Source of the DNA: JAAUQA01 sp036351435
GTDB lineage: Bacteria > Pseudomonadota > Gammaproteobacteria > Competibacterales > Competibacteraceae
Direction of reading: 5' to 3'
Assembly (NCBI GenBank): GCA_036351435.1
Contig: JAZBPA010000120.1
Coordinates: 1 to 44,891 of the forward strand
Length of the DNA stretch: 44,891 nucleotides
Shown here: positions 16,573 to 23,629 of the stretch, in pieces
Layout of the letters: each line of letters opens with the position of its first letter
Numbering within the stretch: the first letter of the stretch is position 1
The notes under the pieces: generated by a model
Seen by the model: the letters and a program-made list of their open reading frames with translations, nothing else
Databases searched by the model: none
What the model was told of the DNA's origin: nothing
Translations under genes and position numbers: made by a program

Positions 16573-17790
16573 TCAAGGGAACAATACACGCAATCCCGAA
16601 TCCCGCTGTGACGCATCCTTAATGGCTTTACGAGTTAACGCACTGTCAATGATTTCACTAAGCAGGGCAGTATAGGTCAGCGGCGGTGTCGAATTTTCCC
16701 ATAGGTAATATGACATTGATCCCGGTATAGGATTGATCTCATTCATAAACAACACGTTCTGAGTTTGATCGAAGATAAAATCGATCCGCGCAACCCCGGC
16801 GCAGTCGATCAATTGAAACGCTTGCACGGCCATAGCCTGAGCCTGCGCTTTAATCTCGTCCGGTACGTCCTTGGGATCAATGCGTCGCTCTGCATCGGCG
16901 ATGCTACCGGTGCGCTGTTGTCCCTTTTTTCCTTTGCCGCTGGAACCGTACTTGTCCTGATAGGTCAGGACACCGCTTTTGGATAACGGACGTTCCACCA
17001 CTGAGGGATGAATCTCGGCGCCCCGCATGACGCTGACGTTGATTTCGGTAATCGCCACCACTTGCGGTTCGATCAAGGCAACTTCATCAAAGCGGAATAC
17101 TTGCTCTAAAGCCGCATCTAACGCAGCGGCATCGGTCGCCGATGCTATGCCGATTGACGAACCGAGATTGCACGGTTTGACGAATAGCGGAAACTGATCC
17201 GTACCAGTCGTCGCTAATACCACATCGCGGGCCGCAACCGGATCACGGCGCCAGTCTTCCCGATTGACTGTCGCCCACGGCAAAACCGGAACACCGCCGG
17301 CGTGTAATAACTGTTTGCACTGCGCCTTGTTCATGCTAAGCGCAGAGGCCAATACGCCGCTACCGACATAAGCCACATCGGCCATCTCCAGCAAGCCCTG
17401 CATACAGCCGTCTTCGCCGTAAGAGCCGTGAAAAGCCGGAATAAAAATATCGACCGGGATGGTGCGGGACTGTTTTTTTCCGGAAACCCGTTCGGAAAGG
17501 GTCAAGCTGTCCGCTAAAATAGTCAGCCCTTGATTTTGTGCGTTAGGCAGCAAAGTCACCTGTGTTCCTTCCAACAGAGCCTGTGGTAGACGACTGTAGA
17601 AAGCTTTGTCGGCCAATTCCGGACCAGCATACCAACTCCCATCCTGGGCGATATAAACCGGTATGGCTTGGTATTTTCGGACATCCAGCGCCCCGACTAT
17701 TTCCAGACCGGTGATGACGGACACTTCATGTTCGGTACTACGTCCGCCGAACAGCACGGCGACCTGGGTAAGATTAGGATCTATCTCCAT
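16573..17790 (-). CDS. ddl: D-alanine--D-alanine ligase, long form with basic loop insertion
   Basis: An ATP-grasp ligase making D-Ala-D-Ala for the peptidoglycan stem peptide. The 405-residue length exceeds DdlB (about 306) and DdlA (about 364). Visible are the N-terminal VLFGGRSTEHEVSV (residues 12-25), ATP-grasp FVKPCNLGSSIGIA (203-216), RIDFIF (335-340) and metal-binding NEINPIPGSMSYYLW (350-364). Residues 281-308, the active-site omega-loop region, are unusually long and Gly/Lys-rich (SSGKGKKGQQRTG). From memory this resembles a Ddl clade frequent in anaerobic Firmicutes. It is the only ddl in the window; ddlB is absent from the dcw cluster. It follows the MurF-like gene by 35 bases with a GAGG ribosome binding site. 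Substrate specificity (D-Ala or another second residue) cannot be told from sequence alone. Confidence 0.9.
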   Translation of the reverse strand: MEIDPNLTQVAVLFGGRSTEHEVSVITGLEIVGALDVRKYQAIPVYIAQDGSWYAGPELADKAFYSRLPQALLEGTQVTLLPNAQNQGLTILADSLTLSERVSGKKQSRTIPVDIFIPAFHGSYGEDGCMQGLLEMADVAYVGSGVLASALSMNKAQCKQLLHAGGVPVLPWATVNREDWRRDPVAARDVVLATTGTDQFPLFVKPCNLGSSIGIASATDAAALDAALEQVFRFDEVALIEPQVVAITEINVSVMRGAEIHPSVVERPLSKSGVLTYQDKYGSSGKGKKGQQRTGSIADAERRIDPKDVPDEIKAQAQAMAVQAFQLIDCAGVARIDFIFDQTQNVLFMNEINPIPGSMSYYLWENSTPPLTYTALLSEIIDSALTRKAIKDASQRDSGLRVLFP

Positions 17791-17825
17791 CAGTGAGCCT
17801 CGTTATGAAAAACTTGTGGCAGCTT

Positions 17826-19460
17826 TTAGAAACTCGGTTGATCTTCGTAAATATCCGGCAGATCATTTTCCCAGAGTATCACATCCCCCTCGGCAACCGT
17901 TTTCTCTAGATAGGCTCTGGCCGATTCCCGATGCGGGAAAAATTGAGCGCGATCAGCCCCCGCACCACCGGCCTGCAATCCTTCGGCAAAGGCTTTGGCA
18001 TTGGTCTCGCCCACCACCAGGACTAAATCACAAACAGTAGCCGCCAGGGTTGCCAGGCGCCGATTTTCGGATTCTTGCAACTCGCCCAATTCAATCATGC
18101 CCGGTGTGATCAGTAATTTACGGCGACCGGGCAATTGTCCCAAAATGGCCAAGGCCTCAGCAAAACCAACCGGATTGGAGTTATAAGAATCATCAATTAC
18201 CAACGCACCGTACTGTTGTCTGAGTTCCAGACGATGCGCTGGAGGACTGAGATTACGGGTGGCGGCGATCAACGCGGTCGGATGAGCACCTAAAGCGCAA
18301 GCAGTGGTAAACGCGGCCAACAAATTGGATAGCATAGGTTGGCCCAGCAAGGGAGTAGTGCCTGGATAAGCCTGCCCATCCCAATGGATGACGAATTGGG
18401 TGCCCGCAACGGTGATGGCAATATCGGACATCCAGCAATCCAGCTGCGCATCTTCGGGATTCAGGCCATAAAGCAGGGTGCGGGCCTTGGGATATTCGGC
18501 AGCCATGCGACGAGCACCAGGATTATCACCGTTACAGACGAGAATGCCGGATTCCGGTACGGCTTGGGCCAGTTCGGACTTGGCCTGATAGATCGCTTCT
18601 TGACTACCAAATCGTTCCAGGTGCATGACTCCGACGTAAGTAATCACGCCAACCTGAGGCGGAGTGAGATTGCATAACTTGCGGATAGAACCGATTCCGT
18701 AGGCCCCCATTTCAATGATGGCAAAACGATAACCGGTTTTTAATCGCTCACGGATTTCCCGCACCAAGCCCATCTCGGTATTGATGCTGCCCGGCGACCA
18801 GAAGGTTGGTGCAACCGTGTCCAGCAACGCACCGAGTATGGTTTTGGTGCTAGTTTTGCCGTAGCTGCCGGTGATACCGATCACCGTCGGATCGACTTTG
18901 GCGAGCACAGTGCACGCTTCGGCGCGAAAACTTTGTTGTATGCCTCTTTCATAAGGAGCCAGTATGCGATTGGCTAAGATGAGCAGGAATGGCGAACACT
19001 GGATCAATAACAGAACGATTAACCAATAAAAGGGCAAGTAGCCGTTACTGACTGTTAGCCACCACAGGATCGTCATTACCAACACAACGCCGAGAAACAG
19101 CCCGCTGGCCGTATACCAAATGCGCCGGGCGCGCTGGGTGATCTTGAGCGTCACCTTGCCGGTTTTTCGAGGATCATCTTCACGCCAAGCTATCCACGCT
19201 AAGGCTCCTGCACCGAGCAACCAACCTAGCAAAGTCAGCGATGTTGGGGCAATTACCGTTAGCCCACCCGTCACCAAGAGCGTCAGCAAACAGATCACAC
19301 TGCCACGGCGATCAAACGCTCTATAGCGCCAGAACCAAGCTAAGAACCGTTGCCCGTTGTACTCTTCTTGCTGGAAGTAGCGCAGATAGGTCAAGACGCG
19401 ACGATGAAAAAATAGCAACACACCACAACTAGCGCTTAGCAAAGCAAGCGAATTAATCAT
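17826..19460 (-). CDS. Membrane-anchored MurF-like D-Ala-D-Ala-adding ligase
   Basis: A Mur-ligase family protein of 544 residues. The C-terminal two thirds are MurF-like: P-loop GITGSYGKTSTK (about 195-206), an INTEMGLVREIRERL segment, VGVMHLERFGS, and the MurF-type DDSYNSNP (about 423-430). The N-terminal part has about five hydrophobic segments, near residues 3-18, 55-72, 75-92, 117-137 and 142-164. These stand where canonical MurF (about 450 residues) has its UDP-MurNAc-tripeptide-binding domain. The likely role is adding D-Ala-D-Ala to the stem peptide at the membrane; this is inference. It is the only MurF candidate in the window. The ATG at 19460 follows AGGA; a TTG at 19463 abuts the hydrolase stop. 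From memory, similar membrane MurF-like ligases occur in Firmicutes and Chloroflexi. Confidence 0.87.
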   Translation of the reverse strand: MINSLALLSASCGVLLFFHRRVLTYLRYFQQEEYNGQRFLAWFWRYRAFDRRGSVICLLTLLVTGGLTVIAPTSLTLLGWLLGAGALAWIAWREDDPRKTGKVTLKITQRARRIWYTASGLFLGVVLVMTILWWLTVSNGYLPFYWLIVLLLIQCSPFLLILANRILAPYERGIQQSFRAEACTVLAKVDPTVIGITGSYGKTSTKTILGALLDTVAPTFWSPGSINTEMGLVREIRERLKTGYRFAIIEMGAYGIGSIRKLCNLTPPQVGVITYVGVMHLERFGSQEAIYQAKSELAQAVPESGILVCNGDNPGARRMAAEYPKARTLLYGLNPEDAQLDCWMSDIAITVAGTQFVIHWDGQAYPGTTPLLGQPMLSNLLAAFTTACALGAHPTALIAATRNLSPPAHRLELRQQYGALVIDDSYNSNPVGFAEALAILGQLPGRRKLLITPGMIELGELQESENRRLATLAATVCDLVLVVGETNAKAFAEGLQAGGAGADRAQFFPHRESARAYLEKTVAEGDVILWENDLPDIYEDQPSF

Positions 19461-19463
19461 CAA

Positions 19464-20246
19464 TTAATCCTGGCTGGAAAGAGGAGCAGATGCTAACAAA
19501 AAATCACCGATAATTTGAGCACAAGCGTGCACACCGTTGCCCGCGAACGGAAAATGATCCTGCTCCGGCAGCACAACGACTTCCGAATGGGGAATTAGCT
19601 GACCGAAGCGGTGCGCCATTTCGACTGGCGTTTCCTGATCCCGAGCGCCCCACAACACCAATGTCGGCGCTTGGATCAGGGCAGTATTAGCGGTTTGATC
19701 TTCGTTGACTACCTTCACGAAGGTGCCACGCAAAACGCCGGCGTTTTGGTAATCGCGTGAACCGTAGCGTTGCCGATGCCAGCTATTCAAGGGGCGAGAC
19801 CAAGCAGTCGGCAATAAGCGAATTCCTCGCCCGAGTGTGCGAATTCCCAAAATCCGCATATGTTGCAGCAGTGTGCGTCGGCGCGGCAATCCCGCCGCGT
19901 CCATCAATACCAAGCGGCGCAACCGCTCCGGCCACTCGCTCGCTATTCGCAAACCGATGCGCCCGCCGAATGAATGGCCTAACAGATCAACTTGAGCGAG
20001 ACCGACACGATCCAAATAAGCTAGAACGCAACGAGCATAATCGCGAGTATCCCAGTCCCCGCCCGACCAGGGCGATTGACCGAAACCGGGCAAATCCAGC
20101 ACATGTACCTGACGATGCCAAGCCAAGCGCTCACCCAATGGACGCATGGCGTCTAAACTCTGCCCCCAGCCGTGGAGAATCAGTAACGGTATACTGTCAG
20201 TCGCTTGGCCTAGCACGACTGCGTTAAGCTGGGTAGCATTCATCAT
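19464..20246 (-). CDS. Alpha/beta-fold hydrolase of unknown substrate
   Basis: A 260-residue alpha/beta hydrolase. The oxyanion-region LILHGWGQS lies near residue 22-30, the nucleophile elbow GHSFGG at about 90-95 (serine 92), the acid in LVLWGARDQETP and the catalytic histidine in EQDHFPFAG. No signal peptide, so a cytoplasmic enzyme. It is immediately followed by the MurF-like gene (stop and next TTG/ATG adjacent), which implies co-transcription and possibly a shared pathway. The frame is open to 20309 inside yraN; the ATG at 20246 clears the yraN stop. The substrate cannot be named: BioH-like, esterase, and peptidase or amidase roles are all possible. Confidence 0.85.
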   Translation of the reverse strand: MMNATQLNAVVLGQATDSIPLLILHGWGQSLDAMRPLGERLAWHRQVHVLDLPGFGQSPWSGGDWDTRDYARCVLAYLDRVGLAQVDLLGHSFGGRIGLRIASEWPERLRRLVLMDAAGLPRRRTLLQHMRILGIRTLGRGIRLLPTAWSRPLNSWHRQRYGSRDYQNAGVLRGTFVKVVNEDQTANTALIQAPTLVLWGARDQETPVEMAHRFGQLIPHSEVVVLPEQDHFPFAGNGVHACAQIIGDFLLASAPLSSQD

Positions 20247-20256
20247 TTCGCTATCG

Positions 20257-20652
20257 TTACCAATCCGCTTGGAAGGCATTATTAATCCATTCCACAGTAT
20301 CAATACCATTATCCGAAGTTATCCCCACCGCATCGAAACGACAGGGTGCCGAACAAGCGGTTTTTTGCAGATAATAAGCGGCAGCACGCAACAACCGCTT
20401 TTGTTTGGTTGGAGTTATCGTCTCAATGGGTCCACCATAATTACGGTTGGAACGGCTACGCACTTCCACGAACACCATTTGCGAACCGTCTCGCATAACA
20501 AGATCCAGCTCGCCCAGGCGACAACGAAAGTTGCGGGTCACCAGCACCAACCCTCGCGCCTCAAGATAACGGCAGGCCAATGCCTCGGCCGCATCGCCGC
20601 GCTGACCGGTCGTTGGTCCATTAATCTTGGAGCGAGTGCTGCGCCGCTTCAT
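20257..20652 (-). CDS. yraN: UPF0102 endonuclease-fold protein YraN
   Basis: A 131-residue protein of the YraN/UPF0102 family, which has a restriction-endonuclease-like fold but no settled function. Visible are GQRGDAAEALACRYLEARG, the LGELDLVMRDG segment and VFVEVRSRS, corresponding to the E...D...ExK-type nuclease core (here E-V-R). First gene of the minus-strand run that continues through the hydrolase, MurF-like, ddl, diaA and dolP genes. It is divergent from rsmI, with only 32 bases between the chosen starts. In E. coli lpoA lies between rsmI and yraN; it is absent here. Confidence 0.94.
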   Translation of the reverse strand: MKRRSTRSKINGPTTGQRGDAAEALACRYLEARGLVLVTRNFRCRLGELDLVMRDGSQMVFVEVRSRSNRNYGGPIETITPTKQKRLLRAAAYYLQKTACSAPCRFDAVGITSDNGIDTVEWINNAFQADW

Positions 20653-20684
20653 GAATCGCCAAAGGTAGATTGCATTTGAACACG

Positions 20685-21572
20685 ATGATCATTGAACCCG
20701 GCGTGTTGTACGTGGTAGCCACTCCAATCGGCAACCTAAGCGATATCAGTGCACGTGCCTTACAAGTGCTGCGAGAAGTTGCTTGGATTGCCGCCGAGGA
20801 TACTCGGCATAGCAAACGTTTACTACACCATTTCGGCATACACACACCATTAATTTCTCTGCACGACCATAATGAACAAGCCCGCATTCCGCAACTGTTA
20901 GCGGATCTGGAAACCGGTAAGGCCATTGCACTGATCTCCGATGCGGGGACTCCTTTAATTAGTGACCCTGGATTCCCGTTGTTGCGTCAGATCAGTGCTG
21001 CAGGCATGAAAGCTTCGCCAATCCCGGGGCCAAGCAGTTTGGTAGCAGCATTGTCAGTGGCGGGATTACCAACTGACCGGTTTGTATTCGAGGGTTTTTT
21101 ACCGGCCAAGCCACAAGCGCGCTGCAATTATTTGAGCGCATTGCAACGGGAATCGCGTACTTTGGTATTTTTCGAATCGAGCCATCGCATTCAAGCCACG
21201 TTGACCGACATGGCTACGATTTTCGGCACCGAGCGGCAAGCAACACTAGCCAGGGAACTGACCAAACAATTCGAAGAGATCCACCCGGGCAAGTTGGGCA
21301 CACTTTGTGATTGGCTTAATGCAGATGCTAATCGATGTCGTGGTGAGTTTGTTATTGTCGTACAAGGATCAGCGCAGGCACCCGATGAGTGGGTTCGTGT
21401 CGAAATACCTCCATTGTTGTCTCTGCTATTAAAGGAAATGCCTGTCAAACGCGCCGTCGCTGTCGCTGGTCAGTTGAGCGGTTGGCCGAAAAACAAGCTT
21501 TATGAATTAGCGCTGAAGTTAAAGGATCAAGCGGTTGCAAGTGAATCGGGAAAGGAGGACACTGGCCATTAG
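20685..21572 (+). CDS. rsmI: 16S rRNA (cytidine(1402)-2'-O)-methyltransferase RsmI
   Basis: RsmI methylates the 2'-OH of C1402 in 16S rRNA, near the P-site of the 30S subunit, using SAM. Visible are YVVATPIGNLSDISARAL at the start, AEDTRHSKRLL, LISDAGTPLISDPGFPLL, IPGPSSLVAALSVAGLP and RELTKQFEE, all typical of the tetrapyrrole-methylase fold in RsmI. The ATG at 20685 gives 295 residues. In-frame TTG codons at 20670 and 20676 lie closer to an AAAGG at 20661-20665, so the true start may be upstream. The stop codon overlaps the 5' end of rnpB. Confidence 0.95.
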   Translation: MIIEPGVLYVVATPIGNLSDISARALQVLREVAWIAAEDTRHSKRLLHHFGIHTPLISLHDHNEQARIPQLLADLETGKAIALISDAGTPLISDPGFPLLRQISAAGMKASPIPGPSSLVAALSVAGLPTDRFVFEGFLPAKPQARCNYLSALQRESRTLVFFESSHRIQATLTDMATIFGTERQATLARELTKQFEEIHPGKLGTLCDWLNADANRCRGEFVIVVQGSAQAPDEWVRVEIPPLLSLLLKEMPVKRAVAVAGQLSGWPKNKLYELALKLKDQAVASESGKEDTGH

Positions 21573-21921
21573 GGAGTCGGCCAGGCAACCGCTGCTTCAG
21601 AGCGGAGGAAAGTCCGGGCTCCATAGGGCAGGGTGCCAGGTAACACCTGGGAGGCGTGAGCCTACGGAAAGTGCCACAGAAAATACACCGCCTAAGTCCT
21701 TCTTAGTGGACCGGTAAGGGTGAAATGGTGCGGTAAGAGCGCACCGCGCTGGCGGCAACGGCAGTGGCAAGGTAAACCCCACCTGGAGCAAGACCAAATA
21801 GGGAAGCGCTATTGTGTGGCCCGCACCGCTTCCGGGTAGGTCGCTACAGGCACATGGTGACATGTGTCGCAGATGAATGGTTGTCCTTGACAGAACCCGG
21901 CTTATCGGCCGACTCCCACCT
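21572..21921 (+). ncRNA. rnpB: RNase P RNA, class A
   Basis: The catalytic RNA of RNase P, which trims 5' leaders of pre-tRNAs. Conserved blocks are GAGGAAAGTCCGGGCTCC (from about 21603), GGGCAGGGTGCCAGGTAA, GGTAAGAGCGCACCGCG, GAGCAAGACCAAATAGGG and ACAGAACCCGGCTTATCGG. Helix P1 is an 11-base perfect pairing of 21572-21582 with 21907-21917. P2 pairs GGCAACC (21584-21590) with GGTTGTC (21879-21885). P3 is a minimal hairpin, much shorter than in E. coli. The 5' end overlaps the last base of the rsmI stop codon. A weak TTGCAA (21535-21540), 17-base spacer, GACACT (21558-21563) is a possible promoter. End positions are inferred from P1 and are good to a few bases. Confidence 0.97.
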
Positions 21922-21952
21922 CAACGCTAAAGATTCCATTATGCATAGACTG

Positions 21953-21973
21953 TACCCAGCGCGGGTAATTTTT
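21953..21973 (+). terminator. Possible Rho-independent terminator after rnpB
   Basis: A short stem TACCC (21953-21957) / GGGTA (21963-21967) with a five-base AGCGC loop is followed by ATTTTT. The stem is only five pairs, so it is weak, but it lies about 30 bases after the mature 3' end of RNase P RNA, where termination is expected. The rest of the interval to 22138 is AT-rich. It contains an even weaker hairpin, TCTTAT/ATAAGA (22091-22105), before a T-run at 22108-22114. Confidence 0.45.
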
Positions 21974-22138
21974 GCTTTGTTGTAATCCAGCACATCAGCA
22001 GATTTTTTTCGACTGGTTATTCGCTGCTTTTTCCTACCCCTTTGTATATTGAAAGTATTTTTTTCTGCCCCTGCAAAGCTTATTATAAATTCTTATTAAA
22101 TAAGAGATTTTTTTATCCCTAATCTACCTAAAGCAGCC

Positions 22139-22168
22139 TTGACAGGGGCGGTTAAACCTACCTATAGT
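22139..22168 (+). promoter_or_regulatory. Promoter of the mraZ-dcw operon
   Basis: A perfect -35 TTGACA (22139-22144), an 18-base spacer and -10 TATAGT (22163-22168). Transcription would start near 22175, about 50 bases before the mraZ ATG, and immediately upstream of the MraZ boxes. This is the only strong sigma-70 promoter seen for the whole cluster to ftsZ. Confidence 0.85.
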
Positions 22169-22177
22169 GTAGAAAAG

Positions 22178-22192
22178 TGGGACAAAGTGGGA
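22178..22192 (+). promoter_or_regulatory. MraZ operator: two TGGGA direct repeats
   Basis: TGGGA occurs at 22178-22182 and 22188-22192, one per ten bases. This matches the known MraZ-binding arrangement (TGGGN repeats separated by five bases in E. coli, where there are three). The repeats lie just after the predicted transcription start, a position suited to autorepression. A third repeat is not clear on either side. Confidence 0.8.
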
Positions 22193-22223
22193 TATTCGGA
22201 AAACAAAGCGGAAGAGGAGACGC

Positions 22224-22682
22224 ATGGTGTTTAGGGGCTTTAATCCCTTGTCACTGGATAGCAAAGGACGATTGTCCATGCCAACTAAATACCGTGAGCG
22301 TCTCGTGGAATCGTGTTCCGGGCAGTTGGTGATAACTATTGACCAAGACCACTGCCTGCTGCTCTATCCTTTGCCTACTTGGGAGCACGTCGAACAACAA
22401 CTCATTCGTCTTTCCAGCACCAACAAACGGGCGCGCAACCTTAAGCGGTTATTGTTGGGGCATGCTGATGAGTGCCGAATGGATAGCCACGGACGCATTT
22501 TATTACCTCAGCCACTTCGAGAATTCGCGCACCTCGACAAGCGAATCGTATTAGTAGGGCAGGGCAATAAATTCGAGATCTGGGATGAGCCGAGTTGGAA
22601 TCAACTTAGAGAAGAATGGCTTGAAGGCAAAGATCAAGATGGAAACAGTTTATCTGCTGAATTGGAGCTATTAGCGTTCTGA
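22224..22682 (+). CDS. mraZ: Transcriptional regulator MraZ
   Basis: MraZ is an AbrB-fold ring-forming DNA-binding protein that represses its own dcw operon in E. coli. The 152-residue product has two SpoVT/AbrB-like repeats, starting MVFRGFNPLSLDSKGRLSMP and later DECRMDSHGRILLPQPLREF; the two DxxGR motifs are the DNA-binding loops. A strong GAAGAGGAGA ribosome binding site precedes the ATG. First gene of the division cluster. Confidence 0.97.
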   Translation: MVFRGFNPLSLDSKGRLSMPTKYRERLVESCSGQLVITIDQDHCLLLYPLPTWEHVEQQLIRLSSTNKRARNLKRLLLGHADECRMDSHGRILLPQPLREFAHLDKRIVLVGQGNKFEIWDEPSWNQLREEWLEGKDQDGNSLSAELELLAF

Positions 22683-22687
22683 CGACT

Positions 22688-23629
22688 ATGGATGACAGCG
22701 TACCGTTAACCCATCAACCCGTTATGTTGCAGGAAGTCCTGGCTGGACTCGCTATCCGGCCCGACGGCGTTTATGTGGACGGAACCTTTGGTCGCGGCGG
22801 GCATAGCGCAGCAATTCTAGCAGCTCTAGGCGAGACGGGATGGTTGCTTGCGTTGGATCGTGATCCGCAAGCGGGCCAATTTGCTCAGACCCAGTTTGGT
22901 AATGATCCACGGTTTATTTTTGAAAGGTGTCCTTTCGGACGCTTGGCGGAGGTGGCCGAACGGCACGGATTCAACGGCCGGGTTCATGGCATTTTGTTGG
23001 ATGTGGGGGTCTCATCGCCGCAGCTTGATAATCCACAACGCGGGTTTAGCTTCGTTAAAGAAGGGCCTTTAGACATGCGTATGGACCCAACAACCGGTGA
23101 AAGCGCCGCCCAATGGCTAGCCCATTGCAGCGAGGAAACGCTTTCACAGGTGTTGAAAACATTGGGCGAAGAGCGATTTCATCGCCGGATCGCCCGTGCG
23201 GTAACGCAAGCCCGGTTACAGGAGCCGCTCAGCAACACACTGCAACTCGCGCGGATTATCAGTGCTGCCGTACCGACCCGAGAACCCGGCAAGCACCCGG
23301 CCACCCGCAGCTTCCAAGCTATTCGTATTTTCCTGAATCAAGAACTGGAAGAACTGCAAACCACCTTGCAGCAAACTCTTCAGCTGTTGGCACCTGCGGG
23401 TCGGCTAGTGGTCATCAGTTTTCATTCGCTCGAAGATCGATTGGTCAAGCGATTTATCCGTGAACAGGTCAATGGCCCTGGACTGCCGCATGATTTGCCG
23501 GTTACGCAAAGCCAACTCCGAACCACTTTGAAGCAGATCACGCGTGCTGTTCGTCCAAGCCCGACAGAAGTGGCGCGCAACCCGCGCGCGCGCAGCGCAG
23601 TGATGCGGGTCGCGGAGCGGTTGGCATGA
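22688..23629 (+). CDS. rsmH: 16S rRNA (cytosine(1402)-N4)-methyltransferase RsmH
   Basis: RsmH (MraW) methylates N4 of C1402 of 16S rRNA, the same nucleotide that RsmI (encoded just upstream) methylates on the ribose. The 313-residue product has YVDGTFGRGGHSAAIL (SAM-binding motif I, about 29-44), LLDVGVSSPQLDNPQRGFSF, RSFQAIRIFLNQELEEL and VISFHSLEDRLVKRFI, all diagnostic. It begins five bases after mraZ and overlaps ftsL by four. Confidence 0.98.
   Translation: MDDSVPLTHQPVMLQEVLAGLAIRPDGVYVDGTFGRGGHSAAILAALGETGWLLALDRDPQAGQFAQTQFGNDPRFIFERCPFGRLAEVAERHGFNGRVHGILLDVGVSSPQLDNPQRGFSFVKEGPLDMRMDPTTGESAAQWLAHCSEETLSQVLKTLGEERFHRRIARAVTQARLQEPLSNTLQLARIISAAVPTREPGKHPATRSFQAIRIFLNQELEELQTTLQQTLQLLAPAGRLVVISFHSLEDRLVKRFIREQVNGPGLPHDLPVTQSQLRTTLKQITRAVRPSPTEVARNPRARSAVMRVAERLA

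Noticed and set aside
22091..22114. TCTTAT/ATAAGA hairpin followed by a T-run upstream of mraZ
   Set aside because: The stem is six mostly A-T pairs with a three-base loop; too unstable to call a terminator.
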